A DNA stretch of 64,000 nucleotides from Clostridioides difficile_D (GTDB lineage: Bacteria; Bacillota; Clostridia; Peptostreptococcales; Peptostreptococcaceae), in contig OX244046.1 of the NCBI GenBank assembly GCA_945861085.1, positions 186,001-250,000 on the forward strand. The letters run 5' to 3'. Below, piece after piece: positions 1 to 8,649 of the stretch (the stretch's first letter is position 1; each line of letters begins with the position of its first letter). The notes under the pieces were generated by a model. That model searched no databases and was not told where the DNA came from. It saw nothing but the letters and a program-made list of their open reading frames with translations. Position numbers and translations under genes: made by a program.

Positions 1-2
1 TA

Positions 3-761
3 ATTGTAAATGCCCATAAGATAAACAATGGAGAGCCCCTTTATTTAAATACAAAAGGTAAAGATTTCTTTTTTATAAGAAAGTCTACCAATGAAGAAAT
101 TTTAAATGAAATAATAGGATTAGTTAATGAAAGATTACCTAAATTTTATAAAGTTGATAAATTAAAAGATATACAAGTTTTATCTTCAATGAGAAAAGGT
201 GAGTTAGGAGTTACTAATCTCAACATAGAGTTACAGAAGTATCTTAACAAAAAAGAAAAATTTAAAGTTGAAGAAAGTTTTTCTAAAAGATTATTTAGAG
301 TTGGCGATAAGGTAATGCAAGTAAAAAATAATTATACAAAAAAATGGGAAACAGAAGACCAAAAAGAAAGTGGAGAAGGTATATACAATGGAGATATAGG
401 ATATGTTTATCACATAGATAAAGATAAGAAAACTATTTATGTATTATTTGACCAAACTAAAATTGTATCATATTTATATGATGAATTAGATGAAATTGAC
501 CATAGTTTCTGTACAACGATACATAAAAGTCAAGGAAGTGAATTTCCAGTTGTAGTATTGCCAATAACTTGGGCTCCTCCTATGCTACTTAGCCGTAATT
601 TGTTATATACAGCAGTAACAAGAGCAAAAAAATTAGTTGTATTAGTTGGAGATGTGAAATATCTTGAATATATGATAAAAAATAACAGAGTGAATCAAAG
701 GTATTCAAATTTAGGATATAAGCTGAATAAATTCAAGCGAGAAGGGCTGTTGATAGAATAA
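3..761 (+). CDS. RecD2-like ATP-dependent helicase, C-terminal part (5' end outside window)
   Basis: The frame is open from the first bases of the window, so this is the C-terminal ~252 residues of a longer protein; the internal Met at 189 is not the start. The end has the layout of superfamily 1B helicases of the RecD/TraA type: a VNAHKINNGE segment, an SH3-like insert (RVGDKVMQVKNNY, then YNGDIGYV), and motifs V/VI as TTIHKSQGSEFPVV and NLLYTAVTRAKKLVVLVGD. The family uses ATP to unwind DNA 5' to 3'. comF follows 2 nt after the stop, so the two are probably co-transcribed. Walker A lies upstream and cannot be seen. Confidence 0.88.
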   Translation: MVNAHKINNGEPLYLNTKGKDFFFIRKSTNEEILNEIIGLVNERLPKFYKVDKLKDIQVLSSMRKGELGVTNLNIELQKYLNKKEKFKVEESFSKRLFRVGDKVMQVKNNYTKKWETEDQKESGEGIYNGDIGYVYHIDKDKKTIYVLFDQTKIVSYLYDELDEIDHSFCTTIHKSQGSEFPVVVLPITWAPPMLLSRNLLYTAVTRAKKLVVLVGDVKYLEYMIKNNRVNQRYSNLGYKLNKFKREGLLIE

Positions 762-763
762 AT

Positions 764-1546
764 ATGAAAATATGCAATGATAACTTTATTAAGAGTTTTA
801 AAAATATGATTAATAAATGTCTGGATTTTATATATCCTGAGAATATAAGTTGCATAATTTGTGATAAATCTATAAAGAAAACAAATACTTATTCAATATG
901 TAAAAGCTGTTTTAAAGAGATGAATTTTATACAGGATGGTTGCATGAAGTGTGGAAAGCCAATAATACGTCATTCAATTGAAAAAGAGTTTGTTGAAGAG
1001 TGTAGCTATTGTTTTAATAAAGATTTTTATTTTGACAAATCAATATCCTGCATTGAATACAATGATGTAACTAAAAAGATAGTATTAGGGCTAAAGTATA
1101 ATCAAAAAACATTTATGGCTAAATATATAGCTCAGATAATGAAAGAAAAATTGTATTTAGAAAATATAAAATTTGATTATATATTATTTGTTCCACTTCA
1201 TAAAAAAAGGCTAAATAAAAGAGGCTTTAATCAGGCACAAAAAATAGCATTTAATTTAAGTAAAATGGTAAATATTCCATTATTGGATTGTATAAGTAGA
1301 AAAAAATATACAAGAATGTTATATAAATTAAACAAGAAGGAACGAAAAGAAGAACTAAAAAATGTATTTGTCGTTAAAGAAAATATCAAATTAATAAATA
1401 ATAAAAATATACTTTTAATAGATGATATATTTACTACTGGTTTGACAACAAATGAAATTTCTAAACTTTTAAAATTATCTGGTGTTAATAAGGTCTTTGT
1501 ATTGACTTTACTCACAAAAGCAAATGATAATTATGTTATGGAATAA
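764..1546 (+). CDS. comF: ComF family protein (phosphoribosyltransferase-like)
   Basis: 260 residues, normal for ComF/ComFC. The N-terminus carries a zinc-ribbon-like set of Cys pairs (CIICDKSIKK, CKSCF, CMKCGKP, CSYCF). The C-terminal half is a PRT domain with the PRPP-binding signature LLIDDIFTTGLTTNEI near residues 222-240. In transformable Firmicutes and Proteobacteria ComF works with the DNA-uptake machinery; in clostridia the role is less clear. It begins 2 nt after the helicase stop, which suggests an operon of DNA-handling genes. In many clostridia comF sits beside the raiA RNA and hpf; here the RNA follows directly but hpf lies 8 kb away. Confidence 0.88.
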   Translation: MKICNDNFIKSFKNMINKCLDFIYPENISCIICDKSIKKTNTYSICKSCFKEMNFIQDGCMKCGKPIIRHSIEKEFVEECSYCFNKDFYFDKSISCIEYNDVTKKIVLGLKYNQKTFMAKYIAQIMKEKLYLENIKFDYILFVPLHKKRLNKRGFNQAQKIAFNLSKMVNIPLLDCISRKKYTRMLYKLNKKERKEELKNVFVVKENIKLINNKNILLIDDIFTTGLTTNEISKLLKLSGVNKVFVLTLLTKANDNYVME

Positions 1547-1590
1547 TCTTATATATTGACAATTTTAATTTAAAATATTAAAATGGATAA

Positions 1591-1803
1591 GTGATATTTA
1601 GGTCTGTGGTTGAAAGTCCAAGCCAGTCGCAGGCAAAGGGATCCACGTAAGTTAACACTAAAAATTGGGTTAATGATCATGGTGCGGCTTAGAAGTAAGA
1701 CCTACCGATAATAAAATCGAGAGAGAGTAGTAGTGCGGCGAACCCAAGCGAACCCTCCAGTAGGCGAGTGTGGGGTCAAAAACCAGGTCAGCTAAATATC
1801 ATA
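1591..1803 (+). ncRNA. raiA-motif structured RNA
   Basis: A ~210-nt non-coding block with much higher GC than its surroundings. A closing stem pairs 1593-1601 (GATATTTAG) with 1792-1800 (CTAAATATC). Inside are GC-rich motifs such as GGTTGAAAGTCC at 1608-1619 and GCGGCGAACCCAAGCGAACCC near 1735-1756. Size, internal sequence and position (after comF, on the hpf side) match what I know of the raiA motif, a conserved RNA of Firmicutes and Actinobacteria usually found near raiA/hpf or comFC. The match is from memory. RNase P RNA was considered because of the GAAAGTCC string, but the rest of its core is absent. Confidence 0.72.
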
Positions 1804-1808
1804 TTAAA

Positions 1809-1847
1809 AGAGAGCTAGCATAATACTTTTATGTGTAGCTCTTTTTT
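1809..1847 (+). terminator. Rho-independent terminator after the structured RNA
   Basis: Stem AGAGCTA (1811-1817) pairs with TAGCTCT (1836-1842), followed by a T run to 1847. It ends the transcript of the RNA and separates it from the PTS regulator. Confidence 0.8.
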
Positions 1848-1889
1848 ATATATAATAAATTCAGGTTGAGTCATAAAGAGGTGATATGT

Positions 1890-3794
1890 TTGAATAAAAG
1901 ACAAGAAAATTTATTGACAACATTGCTATTAAAAGAAGAATTTATAAATGTCAGTGAGATTGCTAATGATTTTGAATGTTCAGAAAGGACAATAAGAAAT
2001 GATTGCAAATATATTGATGAATGGTTATCCACTTTTTGTAATGCTTATATAAAAAGAAAACCTAATATAGGAATTAAATTTAGTGGAGATGGTACAGATA
2101 AGATACTGGTAAATCAGAAGTTACGAGGTGAAGTTAAAAGAGTAAATAGTGAGCTTCATAAGCAAGTTGAGATATTAAATTTATTGCTTTGTAACAATAA
2201 AAAAGTCACTTTGAATGATTTATCTAATAAATTGTATATAAATAAAAATATTGTCAGAGAAGAAATAAGTAAATTATCAGTGGCATTAAATAATTATAAC
2301 TTAAATGTCTCAACCAAAAAAGGTAGTGGTATATATATCGAAGGGGATGAGAAAGACATAAGAATAATGCTAGTATCATTCTTATTTAAATACATAGATA
2401 AATACAGGTTAAATATAGATGAAATAGAATATTTCCATATAGTAGATATAATAATTGTAAAAAACATAATGTCCACTATAGAGGATAATATGGATATAAG
2501 GCTTACAGATATATCATTTAAGCAATTGATGTTATTTTTACTTATAAACATAATACGAATAAGGCTAGGAAATTCTTTAAAAATATCAAATGCAAAGAAA
2601 GAACTTAAGCTAAAAATGCTTATCTTAGGTATAGAAGATGAGCTAAAATCTAATTTATCTATAGCATTAAATTATGAAGAAAAATTGTTTATAGAATCCC
2701 TAATATTTGGTATGAATAAACAAATAAATAGTAGTAATACTAAAAAATCACTATATCTAAATGAAGAATTAGTAAATTATACAAAAAAAATTATAAATTT
2801 AGTATCAGAAGAATCAGGAATAAATTTCAATAATGATAGATTACTTTATGAGCAATTAATATGTCATTTGAATGTTACAATGCACCAAATGAAAAGTAAT
2901 GTTTACTTAGAAAATCCACTTTTAGATAATATAAAGACTAAATTTTGTTTTTTATTTACAGTAATATCAAGTTCAATAGAAATTGAATTAAAAGGAAAAC
3001 AAATAACTGAAGATGAAATCGGCTATCTTACACTTCACTTTCAAACCTCTCTGGAAAGAAAATACAATAAAAAGGAACCAGATAAAAAAGCAAGTATTGT
3101 ATGTCCATTTAGTTTTGGAGTAAGTATGTTATTAAAAGTAAAGATAGAAAAGAGATTTGATAACATAGAAATTGTTGAAACATTAAGAGAGGAAGATTTA
3201 AAAAGAGATAACTTTAATAAGACAATAGATTTTATAATTGCATTTCAAGAGTATGAGAATATTCAAAAGCCAATTTTTATAACAACACCATTATTTACTG
3301 ATGAGGATGAAAACAAACTCAAAGAGTTTACAAACAAAATAAAAGAAAAAGATACTTCATATAAGCTTATGAACAGATTAATGATGTCTGATTATTTAAT
3401 AAGGGAGTTAGAGCATGATGATATTTATGAAGCTATAACATATTTAACTAATTTATTAATTGAAAAACATTATGCAGAAAAAGAGTATTTACAATCTATT
3501 ATAACAAGAGAAAAGTCATACCCAACCAATGTTGGGAAAGGAATATTATTCCCTCATGGAGATATGAAATATATAAAGCAATCTGTTCTATGTTTTGCAA
3601 GGTTAAAAACACCAATAAAAATTAGAAATGGAAAGGATATAAAAATTATACTTTTATTAGCTTATAAAAAGGATGATGATAGAAAAGTATTTAGAGAATT
3701 ATTTAAAGAAATATCTAATTTAACAGAAGATGAAAATATGCTAGATATTCTAAGTAAATGTGATATTGAAAAAGTAAAAGATATTCTTATATAA
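1890..3794 (+). CDS. PRD-containing PTS regulator (MtlR/LicR-type activator with EIIB and EIIA domains)
   Basis: About 634 residues. Order: N-terminal winged HTH (residues ~1-60, FECSERTIRNDCKYI), a second Mga-like HTH (~100-150, LNDLSNKLYINKNIVREEI), two PTS regulation domains (~170-390; the second holds LTLHFQTSLER), an EIIB-like domain with cysteine loop CPFSFGVS, and a C-terminal EIIA domain with phosphorylatable His in LFPHGDM. This architecture belongs to DNA-binding activators controlled by PTS phosphorylation, not to small RNA antiterminators. I chose TTG at 1890 because AGAGGTG sits 6-7 nt upstream; an in-frame TTG at 1866 has no ribosome site. It precedes the PTS genes on the same strand and probably regulates them. 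Confidence 0.9.
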   Translation: MNKRQENLLTTLLLKEEFINVSEIANDFECSERTIRNDCKYIDEWLSTFCNAYIKRKPNIGIKFSGDGTDKILVNQKLRGEVKRVNSELHKQVEILNLLLCNNKKVTLNDLSNKLYINKNIVREEISKLSVALNNYNLNVSTKKGSGIYIEGDEKDIRIMLVSFLFKYIDKYRLNIDEIEYFHIVDIIIVKNIMSTIEDNMDIRLTDISFKQLMLFLLINIIRIRLGNSLKISNAKKELKLKMLILGIEDELKSNLSIALNYEEKLFIESLIFGMNKQINSSNTKKSLYLNEELVNYTKKIINLVSEESGINFNNDRLLYEQLICHLNVTMHQMKSNVYLENPLLDNIKTKFCFLFTVISSSIEIELKGKQITEDEIGYLTLHFQTSLERKYNKKEPDKKASIVCPFSFGVSMLLKVKIEKRFDNIEIVETLREEDLKRDNFNKTIDFIIAFQEYENIQKPIFITTPLFTDEDENKLKEFTNKIKEKDTSYKLMNRLMMSDYLIRELEHDDIYEAITYLTNLLIEKHYAEKEYLQSIITREKSYPTNVGKGILFPHGDMKYIKQSVLCFARLKTPIKIRNGKDIKIILLLAYKKDDDRKVFRELFKEISNLTEDENMLDILSKCDIEKVKDILI

Positions 3795-3817
3795 AATTCA
3801 TAGTGAAATATGGATAA

Positions 3818-3862
3818 GCACAAAATTTTCCATGTTATGGAAAAAGTTGTGCATGTTTTTTT
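3818..3862 (+). terminator. Terminator after the PTS regulator
   Basis: GCACAA at 3818-3823 pairs with TTGTGC at 3847-3852, extended by TTTTCCAT/ATGGAAAA, and a T-rich tract follows. The PTS genes downstream therefore probably have their own promoter in 3863-3920. Confidence 0.75.
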
Positions 3863-3934
3863 GTTTTTATGCGATATTATATGTTTGTAAGATATAAATA
3901 AGCTAAAAGCAGATAAGCAACTTAGGAGGAAAAA

Positions 3935-4243
3935 ATGGAAGAAATAGTTTTAAAAATTATAATTCATGCTGGTAATGCAAAATCTATGCTTTATGAAGCA
4001 CTTGACTATGCAAAGGAAAACGATTTTAAAAAAGCGGATGAATTAATAGAAAGTGCGAATGAAGAAATCTTAAAAGCACATAAAGTACAAACTGAACTTA
4101 TACAAAGGGAAGCTGGAGGAGATAAGTCAGATATATCTATCTTATTGATTCACTCTCAAGACCATTTAATGACTTGCATGAGTGAGAGAAATCTTATAAA
4201 AGAAATGATTATATTAAGAAAAGAAATTCAAAAATTAAAATAA
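3935..4243 (+). CDS. PTS lactose/cellobiose/chitobiose-family EIIA
   Basis: 102 residues, the standard size of the all-helical PTS IIA-Lac family. It accepts phosphate from HPr and passes it to EIIB. The N-terminal IIxHAGNAKS helix, the central helix ending AHKVQTELIQREA, and the active-site region LLIHSQDHLMT (His near residue 74) are all typical. A strong AGGAGG precedes the ATG. It is the first gene of a IIA-IIB-IIC run separated by short gaps. The sugar cannot be read from sequence; the neighbouring glycosylasparaginase favours N-acetylchitobiose-type substrates (inference). Confidence 0.92.
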   Translation: MEEIVLKIIIHAGNAKSMLYEALDYAKENDFKKADELIESANEEILKAHKVQTELIQREAGGDKSDISILLIHSQDHLMTCMSERNLIKEMIILRKEIQKLK

Positions 4244-4267
4244 AAAAATTAAGGGGGATTTAAAAGA

Positions 4268-4594
4268 ATGAAAAGAAAAGTATATTTATTTTGTAGCTTT
4301 GGGATGTCAACAAGTTTACTTGCAGAGAAAATGCAAAAGGTAGCAGATGAACACAATTTACCAATAGAAGTAGAGGCATTTCCAATAGCAGAGATTGATA
4401 AAATAGTAGGAGAAAAAAATCCAGATTGTATATTATTAGGACCACAAGTTAAATACATGCTAAAGGAATTAAAACCAAAGTTTGAAGCTCAAGGTAAACT
4501 TATAGACATAATCAATGAAGTTGATTATGGAACTATGAATGGGGAAAAAGTACTAAAGCTCGCTATAAAGCTAATAAAATCTAAACAAGCATAG
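4268..4594 (+). CDS. PTS lactose/cellobiose-family EIIB
   Basis: 108 residues. The phosphorylated cysteine is Cys9 in YLFCSFGMSTSLLAEKM, the usual P-loop of IIB-cellobiose proteins. It carries phosphate from EIIA to the incoming sugar bound by EIIC. It lies 24 nt after the EIIA gene and 38 nt before EIIC, each with its own ribosome site (AAGGGGG here), so the three are one unit. Nothing is missing from the domain. Confidence 0.93.
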   Translation: MKRKVYLFCSFGMSTSLLAEKMQKVADEHNLPIEVEAFPIAEIDKIVGEKNPDCILLGPQVKYMLKELKPKFEAQGKLIDIINEVDYGTMNGEKVLKLAIKLIKSKQA

Positions 4595-4632
4595 AATTAC
4601 AATAAAAAATAATGAGAAATGAGGGTGGATAG

Positions 4633-5967
4633 ATGAATAGATTGGAAAGAATACTTATGCCATTGGCTGAAAAAATAGGTAAAAACAAGTTATTAATTGC
4701 AATTAGAGATGGTTTTTTAATATCATCACCATTATTAATAATAGGTTCATTATTTTTATTAGTATCAAATTTCCCAATAAAAGGATGGAATGAATTTGTA
4801 GGTCAAATTTTTGGTCCAGATTGGGCTGTAAAATTGCAACAACCAACTGTAGCAACATTTGAAGTAATGACATTACTAGCAGTTTTAGGGATTGGATATT
4901 CTTATGCAAAGCAAATAGATGTAGACCCAATAGCATCAGCAGCAGTTGCAATAGTTGCTTTTTTTATAGTAACACCATTTGTAATACCATATACACCAGA
5001 GGGAACAGAATCAGTCTACATGGTAACAGGTATACCACTAGGATGGATGGGTTCTAAGGGAATGTTTGTAGGTATGATAACAGCAATAACTTCTGTAAAA
5101 TTATTTGCTGCAGTTGTAAAAAAAGGATGGACATTGAAAATGCCAGATGGAGTTCCTCCAACTGTATCAAAATCATTTGCAGCATTAATACCAAGTGCAA
5201 TAGTTATGATAGTTTTCTTTTTAGTTAAGATAGCTTTTGAAGCTACACCATATGGAAGCATACATGAATTTATATTTAAATTTTTACAAATACCATTATT
5301 AAAATTAGGAAATACTTTAAGTGCTACAGCAATCGCTTATGTATTCTTACATCTATTCTGGTTCTTTGGAATAAATGGAAGTAGTGTTGTTGGGGCTGTG
5401 TATAATCCTATATTAAAAATTCTATCAGCTGAAAATTTAGCTGCTTTTCAAGCTGGTACAAAACTACCAAACATAATAACTGCTCAATTTCAAGACATGT
5501 TTGCAACATTTGGTGGAGCAGGTAGTACATTATCATTAATTATAGCTATGTTATTAATATGTAAAAGTAAACGTATAAAGTCAATAGGAAAATTATCAAT
5601 TTTACCAGGAATATTTGGTATAAATGAGCCATTGATATTTGGTCTACCAATAATGCTTAATCCAATACTATTGATACCATTTGCACTAGTTCCAACAGTA
5701 AATATAATAATAGCTTATTTCTGTATGTCAACAGGATTAGTGCCACTTACAAATGGAGTTCAGTTACCGTGGACAACTCCAATTATATTCTCTGGTTTTC
5801 TAACAACAGGATGGCAAGGTGCAATTTTACAAGTAGTACTTCTTATACTAGGAATATTTATGTATATACCATTTATAAAAATGCTAGACAAACAATATTT
5901 GAAAGACGAAAAATCAAATGTTGAAGAGGAAGATGATGATATATCTTTTGATGATTTAGTATTATAG
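4633..5967 (+). CDS. PTS lactose/cellobiose-family EIIC permease
   Basis: 444 residues, the normal size of the cellobiose/chitobiose IIC family (CelB/ChbC), with about ten hydrophobic segments. The start MNRLERILMPLAEKIGKN and the signature GIFGINEPLIFGLPIMLNP near residue 330 (the glutamate recognises sugar hydroxyls in ChbC) are both present. The C-terminal tail is acidic (EEEDDDISFDD). It transports and phosphorylates a beta-linked disaccharide using EIIB. The specific sugar is not determined by sequence. Confidence 0.93.
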   Translation: MNRLERILMPLAEKIGKNKLLIAIRDGFLISSPLLIIGSLFLLVSNFPIKGWNEFVGQIFGPDWAVKLQQPTVATFEVMTLLAVLGIGYSYAKQIDVDPIASAAVAIVAFFIVTPFVIPYTPEGTESVYMVTGIPLGWMGSKGMFVGMITAITSVKLFAAVVKKGWTLKMPDGVPPTVSKSFAALIPSAIVMIVFFLVKIAFEATPYGSIHEFIFKFLQIPLLKLGNTLSATAIAYVFLHLFWFFGINGSSVVGAVYNPILKILSAENLAAFQAGTKLPNIITAQFQDMFATFGGAGSTLSLIIAMLLICKSKRIKSIGKLSILPGIFGINEPLIFGLPIMLNPILLIPFALVPTVNIIIAYFCMSTGLVPLTNGVQLPWTTPIIFSGFLTTGWQGAILQVVLLILGIFMYIPFIKMLDKQYLKDEKSNVEEEDDDISFDDLVL

Positions 5968-5977
5968 GAGGAAGATT

Positions 5978-6496
5978 ATGAAGAAAATAGTTATGATATT
6001 GGACCAAATACAAGCTGGAGCTGGAGGAAAAGAGAAAAGTAATATACCTCCTGCTGGAAAATCAAGCCCATTAGGACCAGGTATAATGATGGAACCATTT
6101 TTAAATGAATCTAAGGTAATAGCTACATTATTTTGTGGAGATGAATTTTTTGTAAATAACGAAGAAGAAGTAACAAACAAGATGATAGCTATGGTAAAAA
6201 AATTAAACCCTGATGTAGTAATTTGTGGGCCAAGTTTTAATTATGAAAACTTTTCTAAGATGTCGGCAATACTATCTAGAAACATAAATGATAAGACTGA
6301 TATACCAGCTTTTGCAGCTATGTCAGAAGAAAATGTAGATGTTATAAACGAATATAAAAACGATATATGTATAGTTAAGACTCCAAAAAAAGGCGGAATT
6401 GGGCTTAACGATTCATTAAATAACATATGTAAGTTAGCGAAAGCAATGGCAAATAAAGAAGATATAACTATGATGAAAGAAGAATTTTGTTATTAA
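5978..6496 (+). CDS. GrdB-related protein of unknown role in a PTS operon
   Basis: 172 residues. It resembles the N-terminal half of the glycine/sarcosine/betaine reductase component B subunit: GAGGKEKS near the start, GPGIMMEPF, then ATLFCGDEFFVNNEEEV and PDVVICGPSFNYE, all in the order seen in GrdB. The selenocysteine/cysteine active-site region of true GrdB (UxxCxxC) is absent and the protein is less than half its length, so it is not a reductase subunit in the usual sense. It starts 10 nt after the EIIC gene with AGGAGG, so it is translated with the PTS. Its function is unknown to me; binding a small amino-acid or amino-sugar ligand is a guess. Confidence 0.7.
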   Translation: MKKIVMILDQIQAGAGGKEKSNIPPAGKSSPLGPGIMMEPFLNESKVIATLFCGDEFFVNNEEEVTNKMIAMVKKLNPDVVICGPSFNYENFSKMSAILSRNINDKTDIPAFAAMSEENVDVINEYKNDICIVKTPKKGGIGLNDSLNNICKLAKAMANKEDITMMKEEFCY

Positions 6497-6589
6497 TTAA
6501 AGTATCAATAATTAACAAGTTTGAATATTATACTATTTACAATAAACATACATTAGTAGAATCTATATAATAAGGAGGGGAATTTTAAC

Positions 6590-7549
6590 ATGTGGGGTAT
6601 GATAGCGACATGGAGAATGGCCCTAGAAGGGATAACTGAGGCATCAGAACATTTAGAAAAAGGCATGGAAGCAGGTGATGCTGTAGAGCTTGCTGTAAGA
6701 AGAGTTGAAGATTATCCATTTTATAAATCGGTTGGATATGGTGGACTTCCAAATGAAAACTGTGAGGTAGAACTTGATGCTGCATTTATGGATGGTAACA
6801 CATTAGATATTGGAGCGGTTGCAGGTATAAGAGATTATTCTAATCCTGTCAGCATAGCTAGGAAGTTAAGCTATGAGAAGGTAAATAATTTCTTAGTTGG
6901 AATAGGTGCTGAAGAATATGCTCATAAAAATGGATTTGAAAGAAAAAATATGTTGACTGATAGAGCAAAGTTACATTATAAGAAGAGAAAAAAAGAAACC
7001 TTAGATAAGGGATTAAGTCCATATGCTGGTCATGATACTGTGGGTATGATATCTTTAGATAAAAATGGAAAGATGTGTGCAGCTACATCAACAAGTGGAT
7101 TGTTCATGAAGAAAAGAGGTAGAATAGGAGATTCTGCACTATCTGGTTCGGGATTTTTTGTTGATAGTAGTGTAGGAGGAGCTACAGCTACTGGTCTGGG
7201 AGAAGATTTGATGAAGGGATGTATATCTTATGAGATAGTTAGACTTATGAAAGAAGGAAAACATCCACAAGAAGCGTGTGATATAGCAGTAAATGAACTT
7301 GACAAACAGCTTATCAAAAGAAGAGGAAAAGCTGGTGATTTATCATTAGTTGCCATGAATAATAAAGGTGAATGGGGAGTAGCTACAAATATAGCGGATT
7401 TTACTTTTTCAGTAGTAACTAAAGAGGAGCCCCCTACTGTATATATTTCAAATAGAGTAGATGGAAAGACTATACATAAGGTTATATCAAATGAGTGGAT
7501 GGAAGCATATGAAGCTAGAATAAAAGCACCAATAGAAGTAAGTGAATAA
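6590..7549 (+). CDS. N4-(beta-N-acetylglucosaminyl)-L-asparaginase / isoaspartyl peptidase family (Ntn hydrolase)
   Basis: 319 residues. It belongs to the glycosylasparaginase family of N-terminal nucleophile hydrolases. The precursor cleaves itself before the threonine in the conserved AGHDTVGMISLD (Thr near residue 154). The N-terminal TWRMALEGI and the C-terminal GDLSLVAMNNKGEWGVAT also fit. The family cuts the GlcNAc-asparagine bond, or isoaspartyl bonds. It has an AAGGAGGGG ribosome site and lies 90 nt after the GrdB-like gene. Placement behind a disaccharide PTS suggests degradation of glycosylated asparagine (inference). There is no signal peptide, so it acts in the cytoplasm. Confidence 0.88.
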   Translation: MWGMIATWRMALEGITEASEHLEKGMEAGDAVELAVRRVEDYPFYKSVGYGGLPNENCEVELDAAFMDGNTLDIGAVAGIRDYSNPVSIARKLSYEKVNNFLVGIGAEEYAHKNGFERKNMLTDRAKLHYKKRKKETLDKGLSPYAGHDTVGMISLDKNGKMCAATSTSGLFMKKRGRIGDSALSGSGFFVDSSVGGATATGLGEDLMKGCISYEIVRLMKEGKHPQEACDIAVNELDKQLIKRRGKAGDLSLVAMNNKGEWGVATNIADFTFSVVTKEEPPTVYISNRVDGKTIHKVISNEWMEAYEARIKAPIEVSE

Positions 7550-7594
7550 AGTAGCTACATAATAAAGTAGAGTTTTTATAATAAGGAGATTTTT

Positions 7595-8647
7595 ATGAAT
7601 ATCATAAGTAATAAAATAGATGAATTAAAAGAAGATTTATTAAGTGATATTATAGATATTGTAAAAATACCTAGTGTTAAAGGGGAGTCAGAAAATGGCT
7701 TCCCTTTTGGCGAAAAAGTAGGGGAAGCACTTAATAAAGCATTAGAAATTTCAGAAAAATTGGGATTTAAGATTAGAAATTTAGATAATTATATTGGTTA
7801 TGCAGAATATGGAGATAGCGAAGAATATGTCTGTGTAATTGGGCATGTAGATGTTGTACATGAAGGAGAAGGTTGGAAGTATCAGCCTTATGAAGGAAAA
7901 GAAATTAAAGGAAGAATTTATGGCAGGGGAGTATTAGATAATAAAGGTCCTATAATGTCTGCTTTATATGGATTATATGCTATTAAAGAATTAAACCTAA
8001 AATTAGATAAAAAAATTAGGATAATATTTGGTACAAATGAAGAAAGTGGATTTGAAGATATACCATATTACTTGAAAAAAGAAAAAGCACCTATTATGGG
8101 ATTTACACCAGATTGTAAGTATCCTGTTGTGTATGGTGAAAAAGGTATGGCTAAGATTAGAATCAAAAGTGAAAACAATTATGAAGAAGATACATTCTTA
8201 GGTTTTATAGAAAGTATGTCTGAAAATGTGCTTGTTACATATAAAGAGCTACATAAAGAAAATAGTAATATTATATTGGATATAAAGGTAAAATACGATT
8301 TTAGTTATAAGCTAAAAGATGTGTTAGATGAGATAAAATGTAGTTTTCCAAGTAGTATTGAGATAGAGGTAATCTCTAATTTTAATCCTGTATACTTTGA
8401 TAAAGAAAGTAAGCTTATTAAAAAACTTCAGCTAGCTTATGAAAGGGTAACATCATTAGATGGAACTCCAGTAACGACTAATGGAGGGACATATGCAAAA
8501 GTAATGCCAAATATAGTTCCATTTGGGCCTTCATTTCCAGGGCAAAAAGGAATAGCTCATAATCCTGATGAATACATGGACATAGAAGATATAATATTAA
8601 ATGCAAAGATATTTGCAAATGCAATATATGAATTGGCAAAGGAGTAG
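7595..8647 (+). CDS. M20 family metallopeptidase, Sapep/PepV-like dipeptidase
   Basis: 350 residues, shorter than PepV (~470), so part of the lid domain is reduced. Metal-site motifs are present: GHVDVVHEGEGW, GRGVLDNKGP and GTNEESGFED, with a C-terminal substrate segment TNGGTYAKVMPNIVPFGPSFPG and the metal His in IAHNPDEYMD. The family hydrolyses dipeptides using two metal ions. It probably releases free amino acids from the peptide part of a substrate opened by the upstream asparaginase (inference). It ends 2 nt before the cutC-like gene. Confidence 0.87.
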   Translation: MNIISNKIDELKEDLLSDIIDIVKIPSVKGESENGFPFGEKVGEALNKALEISEKLGFKIRNLDNYIGYAEYGDSEEYVCVIGHVDVVHEGEGWKYQPYEGKEIKGRIYGRGVLDNKGPIMSALYGLYAIKELNLKLDKKIRIIFGTNEESGFEDIPYYLKKEKAPIMGFTPDCKYPVVYGEKGMAKIRIKSENNYEEDTFLGFIESMSENVLVTYKELHKENSNIILDIKVKYDFSYKLKDVLDEIKCSFPSSIEIEVISNFNPVYFDKESKLIKKLQLAYERVTSLDGTPVTTNGGTYAKVMPNIVPFGPSFPGQKGIAHNPDEYMDIEDIILNAKIFANAIYELAKE

Positions 8648-8649
8648 TT

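Noticed and set aside
1591..1803. Structured RNA as RNase P RNA
   Set aside because: It shares a GAAAGTCC string, but the other conserved RNase P regions are absent and it is too short; the comF-side location fits the raiA motif better.
3863..3934. Sigma-54 promoter for the PTS genes
   Set aside because: No TGGC-N8-TTGC element with correct spacing; the regulator also lacks an AAA+ domain.
4703..4951. Minus-strand leucine-rich open frame inside the PTS permease gene
   Set aside because: It is a shadow of the EIIC coding strand with no ribosome site.
5978..6496. Selenoprotein in the GrdB-like gene
   Set aside because: No in-frame TGA or UxxCxxC-type site is present in the reading frame.
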